A stretch of 64,000 nt of DNA from Cubamyces lactineus (GCA_022376465.1 JACDTU010000001.1:496001-560000), one strand, 5' to 3'; positions 7,896-20,300 are shown, numbered from the stretch's first letter. Translations and numbers: made by a program. The notes: generated by a model from the letters alone, not told the origin.

Positions 7896-9077
7896 CCTTA
7901 CATCCTGCAGAAGCAACTCTTAGACATCAGCAGCTTGTGCACTTCATTTGTTTTGAGCTAACACTCAAAGCAAGAAAGTGTTCTCGAATTAGGGTAAAAA
8001 GAACAATCTACATAATCTGGTGTGGCATAAAAATCAGATAATATTAGCAGTTTTGCAAAGTTGTAACACATAATAGAGAGGTCAGCATATAAACTTTAGC
8101 AACAATTTTACAAGTTCTATGGCTCTGTGTTGAACTTCTAGGTTATTAGCTGTGCTAGACAGAGTATGTGGACTTTGTGGCTGTGGCACCTACAATGTGC
8201 ACAGCATGGACTTTCTTCCTTCCTTTTACAGACTGCTTAGTGTATATACTGTACATAGTTGGACATTTGGACATTTCCTCCATCTTTTCATTGTGCTCTA
8301 CACTGCTATGGGTCCTTCCAAAGGGTTCTCTAGCTATAATACCATATGTTGTGATACTTGCACCATCATCTTACTTAGGTTATGCTCAGCACTTACTTAT
8401 TGTACATAGGGATCACATGCCTCCTTTCTTTGCTTACTCATGGCACTCCTCTCTCAGTATATAAGAAGGACATTCTTCACTTCTGCTCTTCAGTCATTTG
8501 CTCACAGACTGAGGAGTAAGTTCCTTCATTACTCATGCCTAGATATGTTGAGCAGGGCTTGTTACGCAGTGGAAAGCCCCACTAGCTCATTTACCTGTAG
8601 AGCTCTGAATAGAGGCACATGTAGGGATTGAAGATTAAGAGCGACTTGTTGTACTGCTCCTACAGAGCAGTCTTATATACCTGTACATGGAGGCCATAAT
8701 GTAATACTGTAGAGTACAATATCATACTATGTAGTACCTCAGCCACAGTATCCGGAACTTTCTCCAGGAGACTGGTAGCTTCGTATCCATTCCTGCTTAC
8801 TAGCCTGCTATTAGTCAGTGCCTAATGCACATCTAGTTCAACAACATATGCAGCCACTTACCAAGTACTGATAGCTCTCTTTGTGTTGCTTACAGGTACT
8901 TATATTATGCAACATAGTAGTTCACTCACAAATTGAAGACTTTCTTTGTGTTGCTCACAGGTTGCTCCCAGCCTTTGAGGTTCAGCAGTTTGACACTCTG
9001 TTGGTAAATCAAATTCCTTGGTTGGCATAAGCTCAGCCATTGCTCAAAGGATTATCAGAAGTTTTGGTGAGCATCTA
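7896..9077. other. AT-rich interval without a recognised gene
   Basis: Several short hydrophobic ORFs occur on the plus strand near 8150-8460, but they show no recognisable motif, no clear splice pattern and overlap in different frames. Short motifs such as tctttgtgttgctcacagg recur near 8880 and 8945. The most likely content is old transposon debris between the Tc1 copies. Confidence 0.5.
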
Positions 9078-9287
9078 CAATGACTTCCAAAACTGTTTCC
9101 AGAAATCATAGATTTGCATCATTTTTTGAATATCTCTGCAACGGCTCAATGAAAGATAATGATTTAAATTATGTTCAGTAGCTATACTTCACAGCTTTCT
9201 AATGTCATATGTTTCATGATATTTGAGCCAGAACTGCCTGCTCAATGTGGCATTCTTTGACCTCAACTCCTGGAAACAGTTTTGTAA
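9078..9287 (+). repeat. Left terminal inverted repeat of the Tc1 element
   Basis: It starts CAATGACTTCC and ends CAGTTTTGTAA. The outer CAAAACTGTTTCCAG motif recurs at the inner end as its exact reverse complement, so each arm has inverted outer and inner motifs that could be transposase sites. Confidence 0.9.
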
Positions 9288-9434
9288 TGGGCATTTTTGG
9301 GGCTAATTGCTAGGCTACTATTAAACTGTTCTCCTTCAGAAGTCATGTGAGATGGTGGGAATATATTATGTAATGTTTACTGAAGCCAATTCACATCATT
9401 CCTGCAAGATTGCTCCTGCAGACCAGCTACCATC

Positions 9435-10454
9435 ATGCCTCCAGCCCTCTCTAACTCCATGGTCAACGATATAATCCATCTATCCAATCAAAAACTCTCC
9501 ATCTCTCTCATACAGGCTAAAACTGGTGTTAGTAGGAGCCAAATCAGCCAGATTTGCTCTGCTCACTGCCCTGGAGTCCAAAAATCCAAGGGAGGTCGCC
9601 CACCCCTCCTGTCTCCCACCCACATTCACCGTGCTACATGTTTTGTTGAGACTGGCCAAACCGATACAGCAACCCAGATGCATGCTGCTCTGAAGGACAC
9701 CTTCCTTGAATGTGTCTTTGTCCAAACCATCTGCAGAGCATTGAAGGTTTCTGGTATGCAGGCCGTGACGAAGAAGAAATGGCCTCAATTGACCAAGCAC
9801 CACCAGGACAAGTGTTACACCTTCGCTTTGTCAAAGAAAGACTGGACTGTGGAAGACTGGAAAAGGGTGGTCTGGTCAGATGAAACTAAGATCAACAGGA
9901 TTGGGTCAGATGGGAGGAAGTGGGTGTGGAAGAAGCAAGGCGAGGGCCTCAGTGATCAGATGGTGGAGGGAATGCTTAAGTTTGGTGGTGGAAGCTTGAT
10001 GTTCTGGGGGTATTTTGGGTGGAAGGGGACAGGCCATTCTTGTAAGATCACTGGGAAGATGGATGCCAACCTCTACGTGGAGATCATTGAGGACAAGCTT
10101 TACCATTCCTTTTTTCATTGGGATTATAATACGGATGACATTATATTTCAGCAAGACAATGATCCCAAGCATACCAGCAAAAAGGCCACACACTGCTTCA
10201 AAGAGAACAAAATCAATGTCATGGAGTGGCCGCCACAATCTCCAGACCTCAACCCCATCGAGCATCTCTGGGGTGTCCTCAAACGCAAGCTTGCCGCCTA
10301 TCCGAAGCCACCAACATCAATGCAGGAACTATGGGAGAGAGTGCAAGTTGAGTTGGAGGCGATTTCAGTGGAGGAGTGCCAGAAACTGGTGGAGAGCATG
10401 CCAAGCAGGATTGCAGCTGTGTTGAAGGCCAAGGGAGGTTATACCAAGTACTAG
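9435..10454 (+). CDS. Tc1-family DD34E transposase
   Basis: The 339-residue intact ORF cuts and pastes the element at TA sites. The N-terminal paired HTH region spans residues about 10-60 (MVNDIIHLSNQKLSISLIQ). The catalytic triad is visible: VVWSDET, FQQDNDPKHTS and SPDLNPIEHLW, with 34 residues between the second Asp and the Glu. A Gly-rich loop (FGGGSLMFWGYFGWKG) sits between the first two. Length is normal for the family, and no stop or frameshift is seen. The ATG at 9435 is the first in frame after the left TIR. Confidence 0.93.
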   Translation: MPPALSNSMVNDIIHLSNQKLSISLIQAKTGVSRSQISQICSAHCPGVQKSKGGRPPLLSPTHIHRATCFVETGQTDTATQMHAALKDTFLECVFVQTICRALKVSGMQAVTKKKWPQLTKHHQDKCYTFALSKKDWTVEDWKRVVWSDETKINRIGSDGRKWVWKKQGEGLSDQMVEGMLKFGGGSLMFWGYFGWKGTGHSCKITGKMDANLYVEIIEDKLYHSFFHWDYNTDDIIFQQDNDPKHTSKKATHCFKENKINVMEWPPQSPDLNPIEHLWGVLKRKLAAYPKPPTSMQELWERVQVELEAISVEECQKLVESMPSRIAAVLKAKGGYTKY

Positions 10455-10484
10455 ATCATGTATTCCAGCATGCCAAACTGCCTG

Positions 10485-10694
10485 TTACAAAACTGTCTCC
10501 AGGAGTTGAGGTCAAAGAATGCCACATTGAGCAAGTAGTTCTGGCTCAAATATTATGAAACATATGACATTAGAAAGCTGTGAAGTACAGCTACTGAACA
10601 TAATTTAAATCATTATTTTTCATCAAGCCGTTGCAGAGATATTCAAAAAATGATGCAAATTTATGATTTCTGAAAACAGTTTTGGAAGTCACTG
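10485..10694 (-). repeat. Right terminal inverted repeat of the Tc1 element
   Basis: This is the reverse complement of the left arm over its full 210 bp, with 11 differences counted by eye, all transitions. It ends GTCACTG before the TA target duplicate. Confidence 0.9.
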
Positions 10695-10894
10695 TATGAA
10701 GTGGTTTGTAAAAAATGTGAAGACTTGGTAATCACGCACACCACACGGAGACATCATTGGCAATACTTTAGGCACTCATTCTAAGACAGTGACAGATTGT
10801 TTACTTCAGAACACATGTAATTTACCACACCATTCAACAATTTTTGGCTCAACGGTAGCATCTGGACTAGTACACATGCACAGTATTACAAGGT

Positions 10895-10979
10895 GTTCCA
10901 TGAAAAGTGCCTACAGCACGCAATCTCTCATTTCAGAGAGGTGAAAGGGACCCACGTGCAGCACTTTTGAGTGCCACTG
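10895..10979. repeat. Solo Tc1-like terminus
   Basis: Read inward from the TA at 10980..10981 the sequence is CAGTGGCACTCAAAAGTGC, a typical Tc1/mariner end. Inside it AAAAGTGC recurs as an inverted copy near 10898. No partner end was found, so this is probably a remnant. Confidence 0.4.
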
Positions 10980-11187
10980 TATATGAGATTGCCAAAGGGG
11001 CAACATATACAGAAGTGGGCCTGACGAAAGCACAACCAGATACGGTCCAAAATAGCAGATAGAATGAGAGAATATCCAACAAGGTCTCGGGCGATTGTTG
11101 AGATTAAACCCTACGAGCAGCATTCACCCCATCAATTGAGTGACATCTTCTGGCGGATACTTGGTTTGAGCAAACGTTAGAATTCTG

Positions 11188-12504
11188 TCAACAGTAGACA
11201 CAATGCTTTAGTATCGCATCGGCGTAGCGGCGCCACGAGACTGACCGTTTGAGGCTTTGGATGTACTTGCGACTAACTTCGTCATTAAGTACGTGGGCTA
11301 CCTGGTCCGCGGAAATCTTCTCACGAGCGGAACGTTCATGGATACTATGTACCGAACAGTTAGCCGTCAATAGCAATACGGAACATAGCTTACTTACCCA
11401 ACCATGGTAACGCCGATTGGCCACGGCGCATTGCCAATGGACAGACGTAAGTACGAGTCGTTTGCTTTCTGATACTGCCGTTTCTGCATGTAGTGGACAA
11501 TCTCGGCAATTCTTGCAAGCATGTCCGGGGGCAAGTTCTGCAAGAATGTCAGTACCATAGCATGGCACAAACGATACGACATACGCGTGCACGAAGGAGC
11601 TTGAACAGAGGCTTCAAGTACTCTGCCGATTGTCGCTGCGTTGCTGCAGCCAGTTTGCCCTGAGTAGTACGTTTGACATGCTCTAGACGCAACAATCAGC
11701 CTCACCAAACCGAAAGTCTGGCTGCGTCAAAGGACTTACCAGGACGATCGTCCATCCACTGTTCCCATTCCTTCAAAGCCCTCTTCAGAGCATAATAGAT
11801 GATCGGGTACAACTTGTCGGGGTCGGTCTTGACAAGTTCCAGATCTAGGATCTCGCTGACCAGCGAAGATTCTGTGTCTTTCTTCTTTCCCTTGTCGCGA
11901 CCGGCGTCATCTTGGACCTGCCTGTCCTTCATCTGCCTCTCGACATTCTCCACGTCCTCGAGCGCCTTCTTGAAGTCATTCTGCCCACCATGTCGTTCCA
12001 AGTCCTTCTCCTCGATGAGCTCCAGCGCGCGTAGACGGAGGCGGCGCTCCTTATCGGACTCCCCGAAGAGCCGTATGGGTTGGCCTTTGGCACGAAGGCG
12101 GCGGATGGTTTCCTCGTTGGATATATTGAACGAAGTTGAAGAGTCGGGAGCAGGAGAACCGGAGGGGGTATTAACCTCAGGGAAAGGAGATTTCGTCGAC
12201 CTACGACTGCTACTTGCCTGCTCTCCAAAACAACCTTGAGTGCCTGGCCTCCGAGGAACAGTTATGGCAGGGGACTCACTCTTGCGGCAGCCTTCTCTCG
12301 CCTGCGCTCCTCCCGCTCACGTTCTTCGCGCTCGCGTTCTTCCCTGAGCTTGGCCTCTCGCTCTTCTCTTTCTTTGCGTTCTTGTTCTTCTCTCAAGCGT
12401 TCGAGTTCGCCTCTGCGCATATATTTGGTAGGACGCGCGCCTTCAGGGATGGGGATGTCGAGCGCCTTGCGCTTCTGGGCGATCTCGGCTTTGAGAGCGT
12501 CCAT
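11188..12504 (-). CDS. PRP18: Pre-mRNA splicing factor Prp18
   Basis: Prp18 joins the U5 snRNP and stabilises the spliceosome for the second transesterification. Five exons fit: 12280..12504, 11740..12217, 11585..11682, 11398..11537 and 11188..11344. The N-terminus ([30 protein letters not shown]) matches the SFM/PRP4-like start. Next come [19 protein letters not shown] and the Prp18 core: [47 protein letters not shown] and [19 protein letters not shown]. The last 20 residues ([14 protein letters not shown]..) do not resemble the family tail, so an unseen intron is possible. COX12 diverges from it across 283 bp. Confidence 0.92.
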
Positions 12505-12787
12505 TTGAATTGCGTGGTAGATAAGCAGAGATAATGGTACAGAAAAACACGGCGAGTAATGGAAAAGCGAGCGGAGAGCGAGGACTGTGGCGGACGGAGA
12601 GAGTGGAACGGTCGAGAGTTGGCGAGGACGGGGCTATGGACATTGGCGCCCGTAGGCTCGGCTGGATCGGGCGAGTCCGCGTGCGCGCATTCCAACGCAA
12701 CAACATCCCTCTCCTTCGCTTTCTACGCCCACCATCCCCTCAAGCCCTCTTCCCCCTTTCCCCGCACTGCGTCCCTAGCCTTGCGCC

Positions 12788-13381
12788 ATGTCTGACCTCT
12801 CCAGGTCCGTCGCAGTCTATGAGCTACCGTTCTCTCAAATTTTGACGTTCTTTCCGTAGCAAATACGTCCTCCAGACCGCCGGCTTCGACGGTGAGCTCG
12901 CCTCTACTTGCCTAGCTCATTCCAACGCTTCTAAACTTTGTCGTCGCTCCCAGCCCGTTTCCCCAACACCAACCAGACGAGGCACTGGTCAGTCGTCCTG
13001 CCCTCCGTCTCATTGTCCTTCGGAAGTCTCACTGGCGTCCTGCCCACCTACCCACCTTCGTCTCTTCCTCTTCGCCCTCGGCAGCTTCCAGAACTACACG
13101 GACTACTTCAAGTGCATCGCCGCCAAGGGCGAGGACTACGCTCCCTGCAAGCAGTTCAAGCGCGCCTACAACTCTCTTTGCCCCAGTGCGTTCTCCTCGT
13201 CGTTGTCTTGTTCACCACTCTAACCGGGCCTCGCCCCTGTCTCGCCTTGCCTCGATCAGACGAATGGGTACGTCATTACACCTCCTTGCCCGTCCAGTCT
13301 TCTTATCCTTGTGCTCTGCAGATCACCAAGTGGGATGAGCAGCGCGAGAACGGCACCTTCCCCGCTTCGCTCGAGCCTTGA
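12788..13381 (+). CDS. COX12: Cytochrome c oxidase subunit VIb (Cox12)
   Basis: This is a small intermembrane-space subunit of complex IV that helps hold the dimer. Exons inferred are 12788..12804, 12860..12891, 12954..12987, 13085..13185, 13260..13267 and 13322..13381. They give MSDLSKYVLQTAGFDARFPN, then the twin-cysteine helices CFQNYTDYFKC (CX9C) and CKQFKRAYNSLC (CX10C), and end WDEQRENGTFPASLEP. The fifth exon is only 8 nt. Length, about 83 residues, is normal. The reading needs all five introns, each with GT..AG ends. Confidence 0.93.
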
Positions 13382-13726
13382 GGCCTGAGGCCTAAATCCG
13401 TAGATGTACTGGACATCTTTACATGTGGACCAGAAAGCCCGTAATGTAATCAACATTCTCCGCGTGCGCCAAACCTATAGGCCGAGCAATGGCTTTTATA
13501 ACCCCCTGTGCGCGACAAGGCAACAGGCGATCTACATCATGCAAAGATGAAGACCTGGGTACATATATTCAAGCTATCGACGATCGTTCCGCTCCGGCAC
13601 GTCCGTGGATGGTATATGATTAGTACAAACGTCCGATAGCGATGTCACATAGGTGTCGAAAAGGAACGAGGTAAGGTATATGTACTGCAAGTATGGACGC
13701 TTGCCAATAGCTCGTACGTACTCTAT
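13382..13726. other. Tail-to-tail spacer between COX12 and the 5-phosphatase gene
   Basis: About 345 bp between two stop codons. It must hold both 3' UTRs; no coding motif, repeat or RNA gene was recognised. Confidence 0.6.
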
Positions 13727-16700
13727 CTAGATATACAACGCATATGATCCAATGACGGGTCTATGGTCACTACGACCCTCAAGACGTCGCATCGCACGGT
13801 CGTCTAGTGTGTCGTATCCCAGGCAAATGACTTCACCTCTCCGAGGGGGCGGTGGGGGCGGAGCTCGAGGCGTAGCCATAATATCCACCGAAGGATGAGC
13901 AACTGTCTGCTGTGAGCCGTCGCGGTACAGGAATGGTAGGAGCCAGCGGAAGACAGGCCCGCCGGAAGGGGAAGCGTTGGACGCCGTAGTAAGTTCCGAT
14001 GGGCTGTCCTGGCCAGATGCTGGTGCCGTGAGAGGTCCGGACGAAGTGGAATCGCCAACGGTGATGACAGGGGATATCGTATTTGCTAAACGCATCGGCA
14101 CACCACTCCCAACCTTCAACGATGGTGCTTTCCCTTCATGAGATTGCGTACGCGCGAGCGCACGCTCTTCAGACGTCCTCGGTAGAGAGTCTGCTGATCG
14201 TACATGGGTCAATCTCCTCAAGGCGTGACCTCTCGCGCGGGTAGGAGAGGGTACGGATGTAGCGGATGGTTGCCTTTTGTCAAGGCTTAGGCGTGGAGGA
14301 AGCTGAGTTTGTGTCTGGTCACCCGTCGGATTTTGAGAGAGATCGGGGTGATGGAGCGACCAGGTGGAGTCTCTGCGAGTTCGGAGGGAAGATGGCCGAA
14401 GGGCATGGAAGATCTGACCCATCTTGGCACGAAGAGGCATGAAGCGCTGCGACTCGCCATCTTCCGTATCGGATTCAGGCTCGGGCTTGATGGTACTCTT
14501 CCACAAAATACGATCGCACCTGCGAGGCCGTAAGCCGCTCAGTATATATCGCGTATAGAAATGAGAAGGAAGCGTGCTCACCAGCTTGGCACTCGCTGCT
14601 TGTGAGATGAATCATATACACCTTTCTCCTCCTCCTCTTCCTCTAGGTCAACATTACTCTCGCTGAGCGCAAGGTGCCTATGTGGCCGCGCGTTTGCTGC
14701 ATCAAGAAGCGCTGCCTGGAATTCTTTATTCCTACCCGCTCTTGTTTGCCTCGGGTCAGCTGGGTCAACGGGAGTCTGTGGAGGCATCTCCTCTGATGTA
14801 TGCTGGCTGCCACGACGGGATGGTGCAGCAGACTTCGCAGATGCCCAGCTCTGCCGCCACTTGTGGTGCTTCTTCTCCCTAGGGGAGCTCGGATGTGCTG
14901 CAGCCGACCAAAGCGCAACCCATTTCTCCTTCGCCTTGTGCGCAGCCGTGGCTGACCACACCTTATGAACCAGGTTCGCGGTGCTAGCGCTGGCTGGTGG
15001 AGACTGCAAAAATCCCGCCGATGGTGGGGAGTTCTCAATGTCCTCGTCCTGGTCCGGATCGGTAGTGCGACGAGAGCGAACGGAAGTCCAAGCAGACGAG
15101 ACCACAGAAGCTGCTTCGCCGTCAGGTTCAGCCTCGTCATCACCATTGTGATCTTGTTCGTGCTGAGAGGCTCGATCGTCCGGGATAGGTGTCCCTTCTT
15201 GCTCTTGTTCCGTAACTTCCGTGAGTAGCTTCTCGTGTCGCACAGCGCTGCTAATAGGCTTGGGTGGAGGCCGTTTGAAGGAACGGTGTCGTGAGCGTTT
15301 ATATACATCGTACTTGAATGTAGGGGGAAAGCGTATAGGTGCCTCTTGGAAGCCAGCAAAGGAGTCGCCTGTATCCATGACCTTTCGAAGTTGGTCGAAC
15401 TCAAGGGCCTGCTCGTAATCTACAAAACCGTCAGTAATGAAGAGGACACCACCGCGATTCATTCGTTACCTTTGCGAGAGATGAGCCAGTCGGCATGCAA
15501 ACGGGTGATGTCCAGCCTGAAGTTCAGATCGCCAAAAATGAACGTGAAGTCGAACCGGTCGGTGATGTCTGTGTTTACATGAGCAACACCCCTACGTTCA
15601 GTAACAGTTTAGCTACCTTCAGCTAGGAAGCGTGGGTCATTAGGTGAGAGATAATCGTCGACAGACAGCTCTGCCTATGGCATAGTCAGTACAGTCCTCT
15701 ACACTTGGAATGCAACAAGATTACCTTAATCTTTGCCAAGTCCGCAAGCCGATGGTGTACCCTCCCTTCGTGCGCTAAGAGCACAGGTCAGTACAGTTAA
15801 TGGCGGACAATAGCAGCGGGGATGCCTCACCAGCAAGATGCGCGTTGATGAAGAGAAGGGTAGTGCCAGCAAGATTCACGCTCACCCCGACGCCACCCTT
15901 GTTTCCGACGCGGCCGCCAATGAGGCCAGTCGTCACAGCCGATTTGCTAGTGCCTACGGTGGATTATCAAACACAACATCACCGCGACTCGCATAATCTC
16001 TCACCTCGGACGAGAGGTTTCGCATCGCGGTGCACGAAAACGGCTAAATAGAGGCCCATCATTCGTTCCTTGGCCAGTAGTTCATAAGGCCCTATTCGTT
16101 GTGTCTCATGCTGGGTCTTGACGTTAGGATCGGACGTTATGGGACCATTGGCGCCTTGTACAGACGGGTGACAGTACCAACTCTCAAGCACGGAGGACCA
16201 GCTGGAGGGAGGGTGGTGATGTTCATGCGGTTTCTCGCTGGGGGTACTATCGACCTCTGCACTCTTGCGATGTACGGATTCGTCTGCATCCTGGGGGAGC
16301 AAGGAGTGCCGAGAGCGGGAGTTATCCTTGCTGTTGAGTTTGAAGCCAGCACCGAGGGCCATTGGGATACCTGAGACATGATTGGTCAGTTGGAGATCAA
16401 GCATGCATCGAGCAAGTGATGTACCAGATGCACTAGGGCATTCTTGACCAGCACTGTGGAATAGTTGCGAATGAGGTGCAATGAGCGGGAGTTGACTGTG
16501 CGAAGTCGCTTACACGATCACAATGTGGTACGGGTGCTCAGCGTTGAGCGGGAAGGCGGGTAAAGAAGGGGGAGCAGAAGCGTCTTTGGGAGGAAGGGCA
16601 GGATTGGAGAGGGGCACAGAACCGAGCAGCTCCTCGACGTCACCCTGGAGGAGTTGTGAGAGCGATGTTGAGAGACGGCAGGAAAGCTTCAAACCTTTGG

Positions 16701-17058
16701 GAGAGAGTCGTGCATATTCCATGTAAGTATCCTGACCTTGAGAAACTTTGGAGGTTCCGGCACAGGGGAGGGTAGGGTAGCGGGCGCATCGGCGGATGGA
16801 GGGAGCGTGTTGGATTGAGGATGCGAAGGAAAGAGTGCTTGGAGACGAGCGAGAACGTTCGTATGTGCTATATGACGTTCAACCTGTTAAGTTCAAGCAG
16901 ACGTGAAGGGGTATTTGCACGGACCTGGACGAGGAGGGCGGGGTGTAGGCTCCCTTGAGATGTCTGGGCTGTGAGCGGGTGTGGCCGTACTAAGAGCGGG
17001 GATCTCAAGCGGAGGCGGGGACTGGATGGGAGGGAGGACGATCTGAGAGGCGGCCATC
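13727..17058 (-). CDS. Inositol polyphosphate 5-phosphatase with two large catalytic-domain insertions
   Basis: It should remove the 5-phosphate of inositol phosphates or phosphoinositides. About eleven exons are inferred. Motifs in order: ILTWNMHDSLPKGDVEELLG, GQECPS, GLIGGRVGNKGGVGVSV, LLFINAHLA, FIFGDLNFRLDITR, ADWLISRK, FAGFQEAPIRFPPTFKYD, RVPSWCDRILW and SDHRPVIGSY; these cover the metal- and phosphate-binding motifs of the DNase I-like fold. Roughly 225 residues of Ser/Pro/charged linker separate KYD from PSWCDRILW, and a similar stretch separates CDRILW from SDHRPV. Normal enzymes have about 10-30 residues at each place. The start at 17058 (MAASQIVLPP) is the first ATG of the spliced frame. 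NUP159 diverges from it over 321 bp. Confidence 0.9.
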
Positions 17059-17379
17059 GCTGAGTACGACGGCGACGACAAGCATGAAGACGGTGAGGAC
17101 GGCGGAGACCAGAGCAAGCTTTCTGTCCGAGTCCGAGTCCAAGTCCGAGGCCGGATCCACTCAACTGCAGCCTGAGCAGGAGGACCGCTGCAGGTCCACA
17201 CAAGCGCCCAAGACGCGTCCACGCGCGCCGCGTTCCTTCCTCTCCTCCTCCCTCCTCCTCCCTCCAACGCCTCTTCTCCTCTCCTAGGCTCTCCATCCTG
17301 TCCCCGGGCTACGACGCATCTCACGCTTTTCTCCTTTACTTTCATGTCCATATCTTGCTAGGCAGCAGTCATACGCACC

Positions 17380-20300
17380 ATGAACGTCAACCAGCTACAG
17401 CCTCCGCCACAAACACAACTCCAGCGGGTGTCCAAGGAGGCCTCCGAGAAAGAAGCAGACGTACGTACCCCTCGTCGTTTAACACTGTGCTCAACTGACC
17501 TTTTTGTCCTCACAGTTCCTCGCGCTGAGGTTGTTGAACAAGCGTTCCCGTTTGCGCCTTTCTCCCCAACCCCTCGACCTCGACTCGTACCCTACCAAGG
17601 CCCGTCTTTTTGCCGTCGCGAATCGTGCAGGCTGGTTCGCTGTTGCGACCAGGAACTCAGACGGCTCATATGGTATGTCCCAATCCCTCCTGATTACGTT
17701 CTACCCCATCTTACTCTGCTTGCAGCGCTTGTGGTTTCTCCCCTCGCAGACCTGCGCTCAGTGTTCTCGTCCTCCTCGTCTGACGGCCCTCTGTCCATTC
17801 AACCGCACATCACGTTGCCGTTTCCCGCAACTCCACACATCGTCGTGTTCACCCAGGACGATGCTCGACTCCTCGTCGCCTTCACCAACGGTTCAATAAG
17901 CGTGTATGATTCCCAGGCCGTATTCCGAAACTCCACGAATGCCGCACTTCTGCACACTTTCCCCTCCTCAACAGGGAAGCCCGTCCGAGATCTACTGCCT
18001 AGCCCTGGTGACATGGAGTTGGTGGTCGTGCTGCGCGAGGCGGGGGACGGGACGCCTGTTGAAATCTTGGACACACAGAAAATGCTTTCTGTCGGTGGCT
18101 GGAATGGTAGCGGGTCGCCTGCGACGAATCCCATCTCAGGTGAGGCCACCATCCCATCCTTTCAAGCAAAATCTCACACTCGTGGCTAGTATCGTGGTCA
18201 CCGAAGGGCAAACAGATTGCAATAGGCCTCGAAAGCGGAGACATCCTCACCTTCAGCCCCACTGATACAGCGTCCATCAAGAGCGTCGTCCCCCGGCCAT
18301 CAGGCGCGGATGGTCAGAGTGTCATTTCCGCACTTTGGCTGTCGAACCCGGAGTTCCACGCTATATACGTCCCGGCGGGTCAAATCAGTCCAGATGTAGA
18401 GCAGTCACACTACATTCTCTCGCTAGACTCTAGGGCAAACATGGCAGGGGACGTCAAGCTGAGCTCTCCTTATTTACCGTTCCCCGGCCTCAAGCCTCCT
18501 GGATCGTTCGTGGTCGTGTTGCGGAACTGGGAGCCCTCTCGGCTATTGCTCTTTGTTGGTGATAGCACCTCTTCCGACATCGGACTGGTCGGTAGTCTAT
18601 CTGGATCTGGGAGCCAACTAGACTCTTGGTACAATTTCACGCTTGAGGAGACATCTACTCCCTCGGTACCTCTGGATTCTGACATGAATGAGACTGTGCT
18701 ACTTGGACTGGAGCTGGATCTGACAAACAACAAGCCATACACGTACACTGGCCCATCAGGAGAAGAGACAGACGTGCCTCCTCCGCCAATCATGTACCTG
18801 TATGCAAGCGACGGAACTTTGACTGGTTGGCATGTCATACAAACCCAAGGCATAGCTTATCCTGGAATGGTGGCCGCTTCCTCCATCCCCGCAATTACCT
18901 CCCCTGCCGCTGCTACCCAGACCACTACTCCAGGCGACTTCGCGTCTCCTGCTGCACCAAGTACCAGTCCATCCCAGCCGCGCGCTTTCGACTCTACATC
19001 TGCAACGCCAGGGACGAACCTTGGTTTTAGTGCATTCTCTGGTGCGCCTTCGGCGTTCGGGAGCACTGGCTTTGGCTTTGGAAAGCCGGCATCGCCCACA
19101 CAATCCTTGCAGGCTCCACCACTCACCACGCCCTCAATGTCCGTAGAGATGGCATCCGTTGTGGAGGATTCGATGGTCTCCGAGACAGATACAGGCCTCG
19201 GAGGTATGTCCCTTGGAGGCGCGAGCGACAACTCTCAGTCCAAGTCCGGGACGGGTACCAACTCCATGTTCGGCACGTTTGGCGGCCAACAGCAGAACAA
19301 CACTTCGATTTCACCGTTCGGCGCCGGTGCAACCGCAAGTCCGGCATTTTCTGCTTTTGGTTCAGGCCCGGTCAAGCCTGGAACCGGATTCGGGGCGTTC
19401 GCAGGAAGCGGTAACTCTGCCTTTGGTTCTTCGAGCGCGTTCGGGAGTAACGGCTCGTTCGGTGGCGGTAGTGCGTTCGGTAGCGGCGCGTCTAGTGGTA
19501 CTGGTGCTTTTGGCAGTGGGACATCCGCCTTTGCGTCCAAACCCGCGTCGGACAGTGACAAGTCGGCCAAGCCTGATTCCAAACCTACATCTGCCTTCGG
19601 ACAATCCGCATTCGGGCAGTCAAGCTTCGGAGCTCCCGCGACTAAACCAGCCTTTGGTCAGTCAGCGTTCGGGCAGTCCAACTTTGGGCAGTCTAGTTTC
19701 GGGCAACCATCGTTTGGTAAATCCGCCTTTGGTCAGTCTGCCTTTGGTAGCTCCTCATTTGGAAGCGGAACGACGACACCAGCCAAACCCGTCACCACCA
19801 GTGCATTCGGAAGTAGCAGCAGCGGAGGAGGATTTGCCGCCTTCGCATCTGCTCCTACGTCCTTCGCGAGCGCAGCCCAGCAGAAGACGCCCGATGCCAA
19901 GCCCGTCTGGGCAAGTGGTTCTCAACAGACAGAGCAGAAACCTGCAGAAAGCTCCTTGACGACTACGAGTACTCCTGATGGGCCCAGCGCGTTCGCTGCT
20001 GCGAAGCCAGCCGATACTACGTCGTCAGCACCTGCTGCAGGAGGAGCTTTCGCGAATCTGGGGCAATCGAGCCAAGGCAGCACATTTGGCAAACCTTCCT
20101 TCGGACAAACGACTTTCGGACAGTCATCTTTCGGCCAATCATCGTTTGGGCAGCCCTCTTTCGGCAAGTCTACCTTTGGCCAGCCTGCAACGCCAACATC
20201 GACCCCACCAAAGCCAGTATCGGCCACCCCCGCGAGCGGCGGTTTCGCCAGCTTTGCAACCGCTGGGCCGAGTGCGTTCAGTACGGCTGCGGCGCAAGCC

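Larger units (their letters stand above)
9078..10694 (+). mobile_element. Complete Tc1/mariner (DD34E) DNA transposon
   Basis: The 1,617-bp element is bounded by TA dinucleotides (9076..9077 and 10695..10696) and by inverted repeats of 210 bp each, about 95% identical. It carries one intact transposase ORF. High TIR identity and an unbroken ORF point to a young, possibly still mobile copy. Confidence 0.92.
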
